DNA of 64,000 nucleotides from Pseudomonadales bacterium (GTDB lineage: Bacteria > Pseudomonadota > Gammaproteobacteria > Pseudomonadales > UBA5518), in the NCBI GenBank assembly GCA_022072145.1, contig JAJVIG010000036.1, forward strand, positions 1 to 64,000, read 5' to 3'. Positions 18,673-28,385 of the stretch are shown one piece after another. Positions within the stretch are counted from its first letter, which is position 1; every line of letters begins with the position of its first letter. The position numbers were made by a program, and so were the translations under genes. The notes beneath the pieces were generated by a model that saw nothing but the letters and a program-made list of their open reading frames with translations, did not search any database and was not told the origin of the DNA.

Positions 18673-20148
18673 TCAGGTGATGACGCCAAGTCGCCGGAGC
18701 GGATAGGGGTGACACACGCGCGCCGGAGGCAGCCAGTGGGCGATGAGACGGCGCATCCGTTCCCAGCTCACACGACCGTTCTGACTGCGGCGCGACAGCG
18801 CACGATGCCAGAGCCGGCCGACCTGAAACCGGAAGCACGCCAGCGCCGGGCCGTTCATGGGCACCCCGTAGTATCGGATATGCCCTGCAACGACCGAGCG
18901 CAACCACTGACCCTGTTCCGGGATGGGAGCATGCATGCGGTGTCGCAACGCGAGTTTGACCTCGGCGAGCTTCCCTTGCAGCCGCTTGCGAATGGTCTGG
19001 CGCAACACCGTGAACCGTCCGTTGCTCCGCTTCTTCGCACAGATGTGCGTGAAGCCGAGGAAGTCGAACGTCTCGGGTTTCCCCTCACCACGGTGTTGCC
19101 GGTGTCGGGCCGCGCACGGTCCGAACTCCAGCAGCCGTGTCTTCTCGGGGTGCAGCTCCAGATTGAATTGGCGGAATCGCTCCGTCAGTTCGCACTGAAA
19201 CCGCTTGGCCTCCCCCTCGCTCTCGAAACCCAGCACGATGTCATCGGCAAAGCGCACGACGATCAGCTCGCCCGTGGCCTGCTTCTTCCGCCATGCCTGG
19301 ACCCAGAGATCGAACACGTAGTGCAGGTAGATGTTCGCCAGGAGCGGCGAGGCGCTGCCTCCTTGTGGCGTTCCCTCCGTCGTACGCATTCGCTTCCCAT
19401 CCTCCAACACACCGGCGTTCAGCCATTTCTGGATGAGCCGCACGACGCGCTGATCCGCGATGCGGTGCTCGAGAAACTTCACCAGCCAGCCGTGGTCGAT
19501 GGCGTCGAAAAACCCACGGATGTCCAGATCGAGCACCCAGTTCACCTTTCTCGTCAGCATCCCCGTGTAGAGCGCATCGAGCGCCCGGTGCGGGCTGCGT
19601 CCGGGCCGGAACCCGTACGAGAAGCCGAGAAAATCCGTTTCGTAGATGGCGTTCAACACCTCGACCGTGGCGCGCTGGACGAGCTTGTCCTCCAGCGCGG
19701 TCACCCCGAGCGGCCGCTGCCGCCCATCGGACTTGGGAATGAATACCCGTCGAACCGGCTTCGCCCGGTACGTGCCGCGTTGCAGCCGTGCGGACAGGTC
19801 CCGGAGATTGTCCTCCAGTGCCCGCCCGTAGTGCCGCCACGTCTCGCCATCCACCCCGGGGGCGGCTTCCTTCTTCAAGGAGAAGTAGGCCGTGCGCAGG
19901 GTGTTCAGGTCGTAGATGTGGTGCAGCAGCGCCGTGAACTTTGCCTTCCTGTCCTTTCTTGCTACTCGACGTACCCGTTCGAGCGCACTGGGCGCACCCT
20001 CTCGGCTCTGTGTCCGAGGCGCGTTTTGCTCGTCCGGGTTCCCTTTGGCCAAACCCCTTCCCTCCACCTCCTCCGCCACCGGTTGTCCGGCCTTGTTCGG
20101 GGGCTTCCCGGGTACTACGGGTCTGTCCGACTTCCTGTGCTCGTTCAT
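18673..20148 (-). CDS. ltrA: Group II intron reverse transcriptase/maturase
   Basis: This protein helps splice its own intron RNA and copies it into DNA at new sites. The 491-residue protein has the RT blocks: GVDGETWRHY, RRVFIPKSDGRQRPLG, FLGFSYGFRPGRSPHRAL, DLDIRGFFDAIDH, GTPQGGSASPLLANIYLH, and the catalytic FADD (VVRFADDIVLGF) in place of the common YADD. The maturase (GIIM) domain follows. It ends without an HNH endonuclease domain, so mobility would rely on replication forks or exposed single strands. I chose ATG 20148 (MNEHRKSDRP); the frame is open 21 codons further. Confidence 0.9.
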   Translation of the reverse strand: MNEHRKSDRPVVPGKPPNKAGQPVAEEVEGRGLAKGNPDEQNAPRTQSREGAPSALERVRRVARKDRKAKFTALLHHIYDLNTLRTAYFSLKKEAAPGVDGETWRHYGRALEDNLRDLSARLQRGTYRAKPVRRVFIPKSDGRQRPLGVTALEDKLVQRATVEVLNAIYETDFLGFSYGFRPGRSPHRALDALYTGMLTRKVNWVLDLDIRGFFDAIDHGWLVKFLEHRIADQRVVRLIQKWLNAGVLEDGKRMRTTEGTPQGGSASPLLANIYLHYVFDLWVQAWRKKQATGELIVVRFADDIVLGFESEGEAKRFQCELTERFRQFNLELHPEKTRLLEFGPCAARHRQHRGEGKPETFDFLGFTHICAKKRSNGRFTVLRQTIRKRLQGKLAEVKLALRHRMHAPIPEQGQWLRSVVAGHIRYYGVPMNGPALACFRFQVGRLWHRALSRRSQNGRVSWERMRRLIAHWLPPARVCHPYPLRRLGVIT

Positions 20149-20521
20149 TGTCGTCGTACGCCCTGGGGCTTCACGACACGACCCGCAGCGCCATCCGCCA
20201 CGGGTGAGCACAGGACCTCCCGGTTCCCGCGCAGAGTGTTTCCGTACGTGCTCGGGGTCTCAGACCGCGCGGAGTCCGCCCACGTCTCGCGATATCGACG
20301 TGTGCGGTGTGGCCTTCCGCCTCTCCTGACGGCGTCGGCACTCCGAAGTAATCTTTCGCGGCTCGATACCCGGCCCGCACGTACCCCTGTCAACGCTTCG
20401 GCGCCGTCCTCACGAACGACATCGCATGACTCGGGGCCAGTGTGGGTCGCTACACCTTCACTGTATGACTCTTTCATTCACAACACTCTGCCGGTTTGAC
20501 CGGCGCACCAGGAGACTCGGC

Positions 20522-21283
20522 ATGGACATCAAGGGCAAGACGATCGTGGTAACCGGCGGCGGACAGGGGCTCGGCCGGGCCATGGCCGTGTACCTGGCGC
20601 GCAGCGGCGCCACGCTCGCGCTGATCGACCTCAACGAGCAGAAACTCGCCGAGACCGCCGGGCACTGCCGCGCCGCCGGCGGTGCGGCGCACACCTATCT
20701 CGCGAACGTGGCACGCGAGGAAGAGGTCATCGCCACCTTCGACCGTATCGTCACCGACACCGGCGCGGTGCACGGATTGATCAACAACGCCGGCATCCTG
20801 CGTGACGGGTTGCTGCTGAAGGTCAAGGACGGCAAGATCGAGAGGCGGATGTCGCTCGCCGAGTGGCAGGCCGTGATCGATGTGAACCTGACCGGCGTGT
20901 TCCTGTGCGGTCGCGAGGCGGCCACGCGCATGATCGAGGCCGGCAACCCGGGCGTGATCATCAATATTTCCAGCGTCTCGCGCGCCGGCAACATGGGCCA
21001 GACCAACTACTCGGCCGCCAAGGCCGGCGTGGCGACGATGGCCGTCACCTGGGCCAAGGAGCTGGCGCGCTACGGAATCCGCACCGCCGCGATCGCCCCC
21101 GGCTTCGTCGCCACCGACATGGTCGCGAGTATGAAGCCCGAAGCGCTCGAAAAGATGACCGCCGGCATCCCGCTGCGCCGCATGGGCGCGCCGGACGAGA
21201 TCGCGCACACCGCGCGCTTCATCTTCGAGAACGATTATGTCACCGGCCGGGTGTTCGAGATCGACGGTGGTATTCGTCTGTAA
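20522..21283 (+). CDS. SDR family oxidoreductase (FabG-like 3-oxoacyl reductase)
   Basis: This is a NAD(P)H-dependent short-chain dehydrogenase of 253 residues. The Rossmann TGGGQGLG motif is near the N-terminus, followed by NNAG, the catalytic Ser in NISSVSRAG, and YSAAK. The C-terminus [16 protein letters not shown] matches FabG-type beta-ketoacyl reductases. It starts at ATG 20522 after AGGAG. The group II intron lies 66 bases upstream in the opposite orientation and may have separated the gene from an earlier promoter. No fatty-acid genes are nearby, so the substrate is open. Confidence 0.88.
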   Translation: MDIKGKTIVVTGGGQGLGRAMAVYLARSGATLALIDLNEQKLAETAGHCRAAGGAAHTYLANVAREEEVIATFDRIVTDTGAVHGLINNAGILRDGLLLKVKDGKIERRMSLAEWQAVIDVNLTGVFLCGREAATRMIEAGNPGVIINISSVSRAGNMGQTNYSAAKAGVATMAVTWAKELARYGIRTAAIAPGFVATDMVASMKPEALEKMTAGIPLRRMGAPDEIAHTARFIFENDYVTGRVFEIDGGIRL

Positions 21284-21337
21284 CTGTCACACTCACTGTC
21301 AGCGTCCGGCGACCGCAGACTCTTCGGTCGCTGTCCG

Positions 21338-21643
21338 TCAGAGCGGATACCGCTCCAACCGCTGCTGCGTCTCACTGTCGGCAAAGCGTTCGTGCAGCCG
21401 GTCGATGCACTGATGCACCTCAACAACAGGGGACCGCACACCATTCGAAACACGGACTTTTGCAGCCGCAGCGATCCGCTGTGCAGAGTCACGCGCATGA
21501 GTCTCAACCAATACGAAGGTAGGGGAACCCACTCTTGTCGTAACACTGCAAACGTATTCGACCGCATTGGCGCTGAAGGATAGCCCGGAGGCCAGGACGG
21601 CACCCAATACGAATCGCAGTTGGCGAACGCGTAATTCGTCCAT
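21338..21643 (-). CDS. Small secreted protein downstream of pilE
   Basis: This 101-residue protein is not recognised. A signal peptide is likely (RQLRFVLGAVLASGLSFSANA, cleaved before VEYVC). The mature part is about 75 residues with a few cysteines and an Arg/Ala-rich helical middle. It lies 20 bases after the pilE stop on the same strand, so it reads as the last gene of the minor-pilin operon. In Pseudomonas aeruginosa the small gene pilY2 sits in the same operon; whether this is a functional counterpart is only a guess. Confidence 0.6.
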   Translation of the reverse strand: MDELRVRQLRFVLGAVLASGLSFSANAVEYVCSVTTRVGSPTFVLVETHARDSAQRIAAAAKVRVSNGVRSPVVEVHQCIDRLHERFADSETQQRLERYPL

Positions 21644-21663
21644 GACACTTACCTCTTCAAAAA

Positions 21664-22122
21664 CTACCAACACTCGTTGCCCAACGTTCCCGTTGCCGTA
21701 CGTGCACCGTTCGACGTCACGGAGAAGCCCGTGCATTTCGTATCGGACACCTGCTGTTTGGTGCCGATCGGAGTAGCAGTCAACGTATAACAGCGCACTA
21801 TCGAACCACAGGCGCCAACCGCGGCGTCGACTGTGTAATACCCGTCATCCGATACCGCAGGATCCGCTGCATAACCAAGATCACGCATATCCGTCGTGTA
21901 AGTGGACCGGTCCAGGATGAATTGCTCCTGCCGATTCACCGCATCCATCAGCGCATTCTTCGCGTCACTGCGTCTCGCCTTGCGCATCTGATCCTGATAG
22001 GACGGATATGAAATCGCCGCAAGAAGCCCGACGATCATCACGACTATCACCACCTCAATGAGCGTGAAGCCCCCTGACCGAACCGCGCGGTCTCCGACCA
22101 TGCCCTGCAACCGCTCATACAC
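21664..22122 (-). CDS. pilE: Type IV minor pilin PilE
   Basis: This minor pilin primes or joins the type IV pilus. The 152-residue product has the prepilin peptidase site G|FTLIE followed by a hydrophobic helix (VVIVVMIVGLLAAISYPSY), and a cysteine pair near the C-terminus (CTGF...NECW) typical of the disulfide-bonded D-loop. I chose GTG 22122, which has GAGGA eight bases upstream and follows the pilY1 stop by one base. ATG 22101 would give a shorter leader. Confidence 0.88.
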   Translation of the reverse strand: MYERLQGMVGDRAVRSGGFTLIEVVIVVMIVGLLAAISYPSYQDQMRKARRSDAKNALMDAVNRQEQFILDRSTYTTDMRDLGYAADPAVSDDGYYTVDAAVGACGSIVRCYTLTATPIGTKQQVSDTKCTGFSVTSNGARTATGTLGNECW

Positions 22123-22123
22123 G

Positions 22124-25100
22124 TCAGTATTCCTCGTTGTACCAGTACGTTCCGAACGGCGCACGCAGTTCCGCCCCCGTGTCGAGCGGATTGCTCATGC
22201 CCTGCAATCCCCCCCCGGAAGGGAACAGCAACCTGATGTGCTTGTCGCTACCGAAATGCGGCGCCGGCGTATCCGGAATCAGCACACCGAGCGGAGCCAG
22301 ACGGTCACCCTTCAACAACTGACCATCTCCGTCGAAGTCGATCACGGAGGATGCATCCAGCAAACGCACGGCATACAGCCTTCCCGTACCGGCGGCGGGC
22401 TCACAGATGTTGTCGTCATTGACCTCCGGCGCAAAGGTCGTGAAATATACCTTCCCGGAGATTGTCAACGAGCGAGCAAGCGCCTTCTCCCCATCTGCCG
22501 CTTCCAGGTCGATATACCACCCGGAGGCTGCCTTCAGCGCCAGTTCTGCAGCGGATTTTTCTTCGTCCGTTCCACTCTGCAGAAGATTATCGGTGATGTC
22601 GTAGAGGTCGGCATCGGTGATCGGCAGATCGCAACGAAAATCGAGACTCCCCCCGTCACACTCCGCCTCCGTGGGAGTGGAGGTCGAATAAATCCCGGTG
22701 TTCCGATCACGAATCATGTAGAAGCGATCATCGTTGTCGAGAGCATTCGGGTTCTCCCGGTCTCCACTGCCGACCAGCACCGCATCGAACACCCCATCAC
22801 GCCGCGACATCGTGCGAACCAGATCCACGGGGTAGAAGAATCTCCTGTCGCCCGCGTGCCCATCCGAGGCGGACGTATTCAAGGCCGCCAGCCTGGTGAT
22901 CAACCACTTGTCCTGAGCTGCCGTGGGACGCGTGTTGCCGGAGAGATCGATACGCCAGATATTGCCACCCGTATCCGCCGCATAAATTCGATCCGACAGT
23001 CCGTCACCGTTGCTGTCGAGCACCGTAACCTGCGCGGGGATCGATCGGTTCAGCGACGATGCCTGCATGTTGAGAAAAGTGCTGGCAGCCGGTGTCACGC
23101 TCCACACCTTGGCGCCAGTTACGGCATCGACTATGTAGATTCCACGCCCTTCAGTATCGTCTCCTGCGACATCGCCACGACTGTCCTTACTGACATCATA
23201 TCCGCCGCCGAAAACCAGCACGGGCTTCGGAACGCCCGAGACAGCGTACCCAGGCATATAAGTCAGTACAGGCACCGACCACGTCTGGCCGAGTTCAGCA
23301 AAACCTGCAGTGCTCTTGTCGATCTTCCATAACAGTGCCGGGCTGTCGGGATCCGAAACGTCCAGAGCATAATAAGCCCTGCCTCCTCGACGCAGTCCGA
23401 AATAGACATACATCTTGTCGCCTGCGCCGGAGTCGATCGTGCCGTCGTTATTGACATCCTTGCTGTAGATGATTGCCGAACCATCGATCCCCCAGACCGT
23501 GTCGCCGCCCGCAACATTGTTGAACCGATGACTGAGGACCGACGCAAGCTCCTTGGGGAAAAAAGCCCAACTTTCCTGGCCGTCTTCGTTATCGAACATG
23601 TGCAGGAAGCCAGAATTCGTTCCAACGACGACCCGAATATCCGGGGCGGACTGAGTGTGACCGCCACGTGCCCCATAATTCAAAACGAGCGGGCGACTGT
23701 GGAGCATATCCCCGAGTATCCAGGATCGAACCTCGCTCTTCGTGCTGTCTGTCCAGCCGCGGGCCCAATCCAGCAGATTGTCAAGCTCTGCGCGACTTGC
23801 CACACCGAAGGCGGCGAGCAGCGCTGCCTCATCCGCGAACCCGAACTTCTCCGCAGTCACGTTACCGGACTCGAACGACTCGAGTGCGCCGCTCGTACCA
23901 CTGTTGGTCCAGATCTCGCGATCATCCGGATCCCGCTCGATGAGCAACTGCCCGACCCCACCCTTCATCACGCTGGAGCCGTCATCGACGCTACTCCAGT
24001 AAGTGCGCGCCGTATCCGCGATCTTACCGTCCGAGTCGATCGCATCGACATCGTCGGCGTCCTTGAGTTTGGCTTCTCCTCCGGTTATCGAAATTCGCAA
24101 CTTCTTGATATTGCCTGGCCAGTCTGTACCCTTCTGCGGCTCGAACATTGCGAAGAAAACCTCATTGCGGCTCTCTGTACGCGTAAACGTATCTACCGCC
24201 ACCGACGGTGCGGTGAAAGCGCTCGAGCTGGACAGAATTGAAGTGATGGCTCCCTGAAACGCGTTCGCCAACTCGTCGGCAGAATTCGCCGTATAGTAAA
24301 GTCCTCCACCGCGGCGTGCCGCATCACCCAGCAACGCCTGATCCGATGTAAAACCGATCGTGTACGTGACCGCGAGTTGTTCGCCATTGTCTTCGTCGTC
24401 ATCGAGATCGTGGGTATACATGTACTCGGTGATCTCGGGCAGACAGTTTTTCGTAGAGTCTCCGTCCGCATCCAGATATTTCGCGCATGTCTTCCCGGTC
24501 AGCGTCTCCACGCGACTGTTCGCGTCGGTATCCATCTGCGGGTAGCCGTCGGTCATCAGGATAACGTACGTATACTGGCATTCTCCTGCCGGGGACGCAT
24601 AAGTTCCGGAGGGGCTTTCAGCGGCGCTGTCACGCGCCGGAGTGTCGTAACTGCTCGATCGTTCCAGGCCGTAAAGAACCGTCTTGCCGGCAAGGTATCG
24701 ATAGCTCTCGTACGTGCTCTCGCACAGCGGTGTCGAGCCCTCCGCAACGAGACCGTCGACGATCGTGACCAACTGGCCCCGCTGACTTTCGTCCATGTCC
24801 TCGATGATACGGCGCACGATTCGTCCGCCGTCATAAGCACTGGAGCCACTCCACGTTCCATCGTAGTTGCGATTGAACACCGCGAGGCCGAAATCGACTC
24901 CCGGATTCGCCGAAATCAGACTCGTTATGACGTCCTGAGCCACCTCGAGGCGCGTGCGGGGGACCACAGTCGTGCTGTGATACCAGTTCATGTAATTCGC
25001 AGTATAAAGACGATAGCTGGTCCAGCTATCGTCTACCGAAGTCTGCCGGCTGCTTCCATAAGGACGCGGCGTACTCGAACGTGGGTATCCGTTGCCAGGC

Positions 25101-25669
25101 GCTCCGGTTCCGGCTCCATTGCCGTTGTTGGAGTTCACGACGTCCCCGCTGCAGTCGAAGTGCAGCGGGTTCCGTCGACGGGAATCGGACGAGAGATCCG
25201 CCCACGACGTCGACGAGGACGAAGCCCAGCGAGCGAGCCTGTCGATATAGAACCCCTGATTCGCGAGCGGGGTATAGGAAGTTGCGCAGCGGTTCTTGGT
25301 CTCGTAAACCCACGCCCCGGTGTCGGCAGCGGGCGGATTTCCACTTGTTCCAGTTGCCCAGTACAACCTGCCCGACGCTATGCCAGACACAGTATCGTAG
25401 GTAATGGACGGATCATACGCAGGCTTCTCCTCGGCAATCGTGTCCATGCTCCCCGAATCGTCGAACATGATGAGAACCTTTGGTCGCCCACCTTCGCTCT
25501 CATGGTCGAAACTCGCTCTAAAGATCTCGGTGTCATCGGCAATTGCACCGGGCACTCCCGCGCAGAGAAGTCCTGAACCTAGCGTCCAGGCCGCCATGAG
25601 AAAGCGTCGTAGCGAGGCCCTTACCCCGGTCCAAAGGTAATCTGACCCGGCATAATGTATCGACTTCAT
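22124..25669 (-). CDS. pilY1: Type IV pilus tip adhesin/assembly factor PilY1
   Basis: PilY1 is a large exported protein that sits at the pilus tip, promotes extension and surface sensing, and binds calcium. The 1181-residue product has a signal peptide. It has a von Willebrand A domain with the MIDAS motif DDSGSMD (about residue 71) and a C-terminal beta-propeller domain. A calcium loop of EF-hand type, DSNGDGLSD, is at about residues 885-893, in the conserved position before IYAADTGGNIWRIDL. A second Asp/Asn-rich loop (DVNNDGTID) is near residue 735. It lies between pilX and pilE. Confidence 0.95.
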   Translation of the reverse strand: MKSIHYAGSDYLWTGVRASLRRFLMAAWTLGSGLLCAGVPGAIADDTEIFRASFDHESEGGRPKVLIMFDDSGSMDTIAEEKPAYDPSITYDTVSGIASGRLYWATGTSGNPPAADTGAWVYETKNRCATSYTPLANQGFYIDRLARWASSSSTSWADLSSDSRRRNPLHFDCSGDVVNSNNGNGAGTGAPGNGYPRSSTPRPYGSSRQTSVDDSWTSYRLYTANYMNWYHSTTVVPRTRLEVAQDVITSLISANPGVDFGLAVFNRNYDGTWSGSSAYDGGRIVRRIIEDMDESQRGQLVTIVDGLVAEGSTPLCESTYESYRYLAGKTVLYGLERSSSYDTPARDSAAESPSGTYASPAGECQYTYVILMTDGYPQMDTDANSRVETLTGKTCAKYLDADGDSTKNCLPEITEYMYTHDLDDDEDNGEQLAVTYTIGFTSDQALLGDAARRGGGLYYTANSADELANAFQGAITSILSSSSAFTAPSVAVDTFTRTESRNEVFFAMFEPQKGTDWPGNIKKLRISITGGEAKLKDADDVDAIDSDGKIADTARTYWSSVDDGSSVMKGGVGQLLIERDPDDREIWTNSGTSGALESFESGNVTAEKFGFADEAALLAAFGVASRAELDNLLDWARGWTDSTKSEVRSWILGDMLHSRPLVLNYGARGGHTQSAPDIRVVVGTNSGFLHMFDNEDGQESWAFFPKELASVLSHRFNNVAGGDTVWGIDGSAIIYSKDVNNDGTIDSGAGDKMYVYFGLRRGGRAYYALDVSDPDSPALLWKIDKSTAGFAELGQTWSVPVLTYMPGYAVSGVPKPVLVFGGGYDVSKDSRGDVAGDDTEGRGIYIVDAVTGAKVWSVTPAASTFLNMQASSLNRSIPAQVTVLDSNGDGLSDRIYAADTGGNIWRIDLSGNTRPTAAQDKWLITRLAALNTSASDGHAGDRRFFYPVDLVRTMSRRDGVFDAVLVGSGDRENPNALDNDDRFYMIRDRNTGIYSTSTPTEAECDGGSLDFRCDLPITDADLYDITDNLLQSGTDEEKSAAELALKAASGWYIDLEAADGEKALARSLTISGKVYFTTFAPEVNDDNICEPAAGTGRLYAVRLLDASSVIDFDGDGQLLKGDRLAPLGVLIPDTPAPHFGSDKHIRLLFPSGGGLQGMSNPLDTGAELRAPFGTYWYNEEY

Positions 25670-25690
25670 GTCTGCTGTCTCCCCGTAAGC

Positions 25691-26164
25691 CTAGAGCGTT
25701 GCATTGCCAATGACGGACTTGACGACACCTTGTGCCACCCGGGAGCGTGCGCCATCCCCGACATGCTCCGCCTCGACCCTGTAGTGGTCGCATGCGATCA
25801 GATCGGTGCTGCTTGCCGTTTCCGAACGGGGGCAAACAGCAGCTCGCAGCTTGAGAACCACCTCGGTATCGACCGCGGCAGCGCCATCGTTCAGTTCATC
25901 GAGTAGTTCGTCATCATCCGCCAATGGATCGGACTCACCGTCGCCGTCGAACGGATCGGTGCCCACACCGGCCAGGCTCACCACGGCGGCGACGCCTGCT
26001 TCCGCTGCTTGAAAGGAATCGAACGCGTCCTGCATGTTCTTCGCCATGCGCAGACCCAGCGCTCCGCCGGACGCGGCATAGATGCTGATCAATGCGACTA
26101 CCGTCAAGATGACCAAGGCAGCTGCCAAAGCAACGCCCCTCTGATGGAAACGCTGCGCGTTCAT
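25691..26164 (-). CDS. pilX: Type IV pilus minor pilin PilX
   Basis: The 157-residue product begins QRGVALAAALVILTVVAL, the PilX N-terminal pattern with G preceding the hydrophobic helix, and contains FQAAEAGVAA as in PilX proteins. It works with PilV, PilW, FimT and PilY1 in the tip complex that starts pilus assembly. It follows pilW with no gap (its ATG is directly after the pilW stop region) and precedes pilY1 by 21 bases. Confidence 0.85.
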   Translation of the reverse strand: MNAQRFHQRGVALAAALVILTVVALISIYAASGGALGLRMAKNMQDAFDSFQAAEAGVAAVVSLAGVGTDPFDGDGESDPLADDDELLDELNDGAAAVDTEVVLKLRAAVCPRSETASSTDLIACDHYRVEAEHVGDGARSRVAQGVVKSVIGNATL

Positions 26165-27166
26165 TTATATGTTGCCTCTGATCAGAAGCTTCGCATTCCT
26201 GAGCGACACTGAAAAGCTGACCACCGTGCGATGGAAATTACCTCCCGGCGCGAATACTTCACCACCCAGGTCATAGCTGCGGCCATCGGTATAGGACGCA
26301 TCTGCATCCACACTGCGCACCAGCAAGTACACCTCCAGCGACAGCACACGCCCCCAGTCGATCGCACCGTCGTCGGCCGCCAGGTAGGAATCTACCTCCC
26401 CGTTGTCGTCGCCATCCACGCCCACCCTGACGCGCAGGTTCTCGACGCCGTCGACGATGTCCTCCGTAATCACACGCATCGAGGCGCCGTCCCAGCCCAG
26501 CACCTTCCTGCTGAGTCTTGGCACGTTTCCCGCCCGGATGTAATAGACCATGAACCGATACTCCCATGCATTTCCTCCGGGCACATCCCCCCCCGTGCTC
26601 ATCGTGGGAACAGTATCGGCACCATCGAACAGCAACCCCGAGATAGCGTTGGCCAACACATACGGCCTGGTGGCGTCCAGTCCCTCGGGGTTGTCGATAA
26701 CCCCATCGTCGTCATCCGGATCGTCCCTGTCTCCGTCGGACATCGGTCGTGGCCGTACACCTTTAATCACGACGATGTCCGAACCCGGCACGGCATCATC
26801 GATACAGCCCACCGCCGATCCTGCACCGTCCGTGCGCGCAACGAACACGTAGTTGTCCACATCGTACGCCGCAGCCCGCCCTGTGCAGTCGTCCTCCACG
26901 TCGTCCAGCTCATCATCGAGATCGATGCCCGGAGGAGCCGCCTCACCGAAAAAACCTCCGTGCCGCAGATCCATGGAAAGTGCCTGTTGCGCATATCGGG
27001 CGTTCTCGATCATTCGCCCCGAACGCTCCACCTCGGTGTAGGAACGCTTCGAGGCGATGAAAATCGACACAGCACCGGCAATCAGGAAAATGCCGATCAC
27101 CATCGCGACCAGCAATTCGACCATGGTCACACCGGCATAGCGCCGCCACCTCGCGGGGATATTCAC
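26165..27166 (-). CDS. pilW: Type IV pilus minor pilin PilW
   Basis: The 333-residue product has a prepilin-type N-terminus (YAGVTMVELLVAMVIGIFLIAG) and IENARYAQQALSMDLRHGGFFG, a typical PilW sequence. The processing site differs from the usual G-F and reads G-V-T-M-V-E, as in many PilW proteins. It starts inside the pilV end (ATGA overlap), so translation is coupled. Confidence 0.88.
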   Translation of the reverse strand: MNIPARWRRYAGVTMVELLVAMVIGIFLIAGAVSIFIASKRSYTEVERSGRMIENARYAQQALSMDLRHGGFFGEAAPPGIDLDDELDDVEDDCTGRAAAYDVDNYVFVARTDGAGSAVGCIDDAVPGSDIVVIKGVRPRPMSDGDRDDPDDDDGVIDNPEGLDATRPYVLANAISGLLFDGADTVPTMSTGGDVPGGNAWEYRFMVYYIRAGNVPRLSRKVLGWDGASMRVITEDIVDGVENLRVRVGVDGDDNGEVDSYLAADDGAIDWGRVLSLEVYLLVRSVDADASYTDGRSYDLGGEVFAPGGNFHRTVVSFSVSLRNAKLLIRGNI

Positions 27167-27801
27167 GGGTTCAGTTCCCCTTCGTCGATCACATACGAAC
27201 TCACGATCACTTGGCGTCGCGATGCCTGAGTCCCTGCATTACCTGTGCCGCACACGTTATCCTGCACGGCATCCGAGGTTTCCGTCAGACCCTGCCATGT
27301 TACGAATATACGGATTTTCCCGGTGTTGGGGGCGCCAGCATCCACCCCTTCGAAAACGATGCATCCGCGAGGCTGTATCAGGCCACCAACGCTCTCACCG
27401 TCATCATCGACAGCCGCAGCCCCATCGAGCAATTGCTCCCACCGCCAAAGATCCCACTCCACGACCTGCTCCGGAGTGCAGTTATTCGTGCGGCAGCTGG
27501 TCGGGACGTCGGTTATCGTCCCTCCACCAAGCGCAGAATTCCCCAAGCCGGTGTGATATGCGGCGGCTTCCGATGGATTGATCCGGATGCGCTCGACGAT
27601 GCTGTCCGCGATACTTACTGCCAGAGACCGCTGCCAAGCTTGGTGCGTGGACCGCTTCGCCGTAGCCTGAAGGGACGCGATCGCCAACATACCAACCGAG
27701 AGCACCAATACAGTGATCATGGCCTCAACCATAGTGAAACCTCGAACCCCGCGGATCGGCGGCCCCGAGACAAAAAGTGCAGACCGCATCATCATGGACA
27801 T
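27163..27801 (-). CDS. pilV: Type IV pilus modification/minor pilin PilV
   Basis: The 212-residue product has G|FTMVEAMITVLVLSVGMLAIASLQ, the PilV signature, followed by a globular domain with several cysteines. It is co-translated with pilW (4-base overlap) and overlaps the end of the FimT/FimU-like gene by 10 bases. The C-terminal cysteine pair (CTPE, CGTG) suggests a disulfide in the mature form. Confidence 0.87.
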   Translation of the reverse strand: MSMMMRSALFVSGPPIRGVRGFTMVEAMITVLVLSVGMLAIASLQATAKRSTHQAWQRSLAVSIADSIVERIRINPSEAAAYHTGLGNSALGGGTITDVPTSCRTNNCTPEQVVEWDLWRWEQLLDGAAAVDDDGESVGGLIQPRGCIVFEGVDAGAPNTGKIRIFVTWQGLTETSDAVQDNVCGTGNAGTQASRRQVIVSSYVIDEGELNP

Positions 27802-28385
27802 ACAACATTGTCTCCGTCAGCGTCGTCCACGATTCCGTCCGGAGTCGCGTCGGTATCCGTTGCTACTACGACCCTCCCCGTCGCAGCTACGATCAGTGCC
27901 TTGGCGTGACCGGCTCCCCGGTCGTCGCACAGAGCGAAATGGCCTGCGGAATTCGGCAATGCGAACCCTTGGCCTCCATAGCGCACCCGCACCGCATCGA
28001 CGAGCGACACATCGACAGTCGCGTTGACCGGTTGGCCCCGCCGCAAGATCGTATCACCAGCATCCACGGTACCGTCAGAATCGACATCGATGAACGAGAT
28101 CCATCCCTCTGACCACGTGCCGGTACAGGCCGATCCGTTCGAACTGGCGCAGACCGTTACCGTGCGCTGTTGCGCGATCGCCTCCGATCGTGCGGCGTTA
28201 AGGGTGCCTGCCAAGCCATTGGACGCCACCGTGAGACGGTTGTTCAGAACGAGGTCCTGAAAACCCGGCCCCGCAAGTGTCAACAGCGTGACCGCCACGA
28301 CCAGCGTTACCAACATTTCCACCAGCGTGAAGCCTGAGGCGCCCGCTCGCGTAACGACGTGATCTACCATCCGGATCGGCCCCAC
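27792..28385 (-). CDS. fimT: GspH/FimT-type minor pilin (FimT or FimU)
   Basis: The 197-residue product has the prepilin motif G|FTLVEMLVTLVVAVTLLTLA, and the GspH/FimT domain with SEAIAQQRTVTVCAS and DxDSDGTVD. It is the first gene of the minor-pilin operon on the minus strand. The start could also be ATG 28370 (MVDHVV). The Asp-rich C-terminus may bind calcium, but this is not established. Confidence 0.82.
   Translation of the reverse strand: MGPIRMVDHVVTRAGASGFTLVEMLVTLVVAVTLLTLAGPGFQDLVLNNRLTVASNGLAGTLNAARSEAIAQQRTVTVCASSNGSACTGTWSEGWISFIDVDSDGTVDAGDTILRRGQPVNATVDVSLVDAVRVRYGGQGFALPNSAGHFALCDDRGAGHAKALIVAATGRVVVATDTDATPDGIVDDADGDNVVCP

Larger units (their letters stand above)
18601..20455 (-). 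mobile_element. Group II intron (retroelement)
   Basis: The element encodes a reverse transcriptase/maturase and shows a clear domain V on the minus strand at 18635-18667 (arms GAGCCGGATGCGG / CCGGATC, with the AGC triad). It begins, on my reading, with GTGTAGCGACCC (5' end near 20455) and ends with CTAC near 18601. The 5' and 3' boundaries are inferred from intron consensus and not proven. It sits between the Fic gene and the SDR gene in antisense to both. Next to its 3' end lies a hairpin (CTGCGAC/GTCGCAG, 18569-18600), a kind of site some bacterial introns target. Confidence 0.8.

Noticed and set aside
21309..21331. Hairpin GCGACCG/CGGTCGC between the SDR gene and the small secreted protein as a terminator
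   Set aside because: A 7-bp stem exists, but no T tract follows on either strand, so I cannot call it a terminator.
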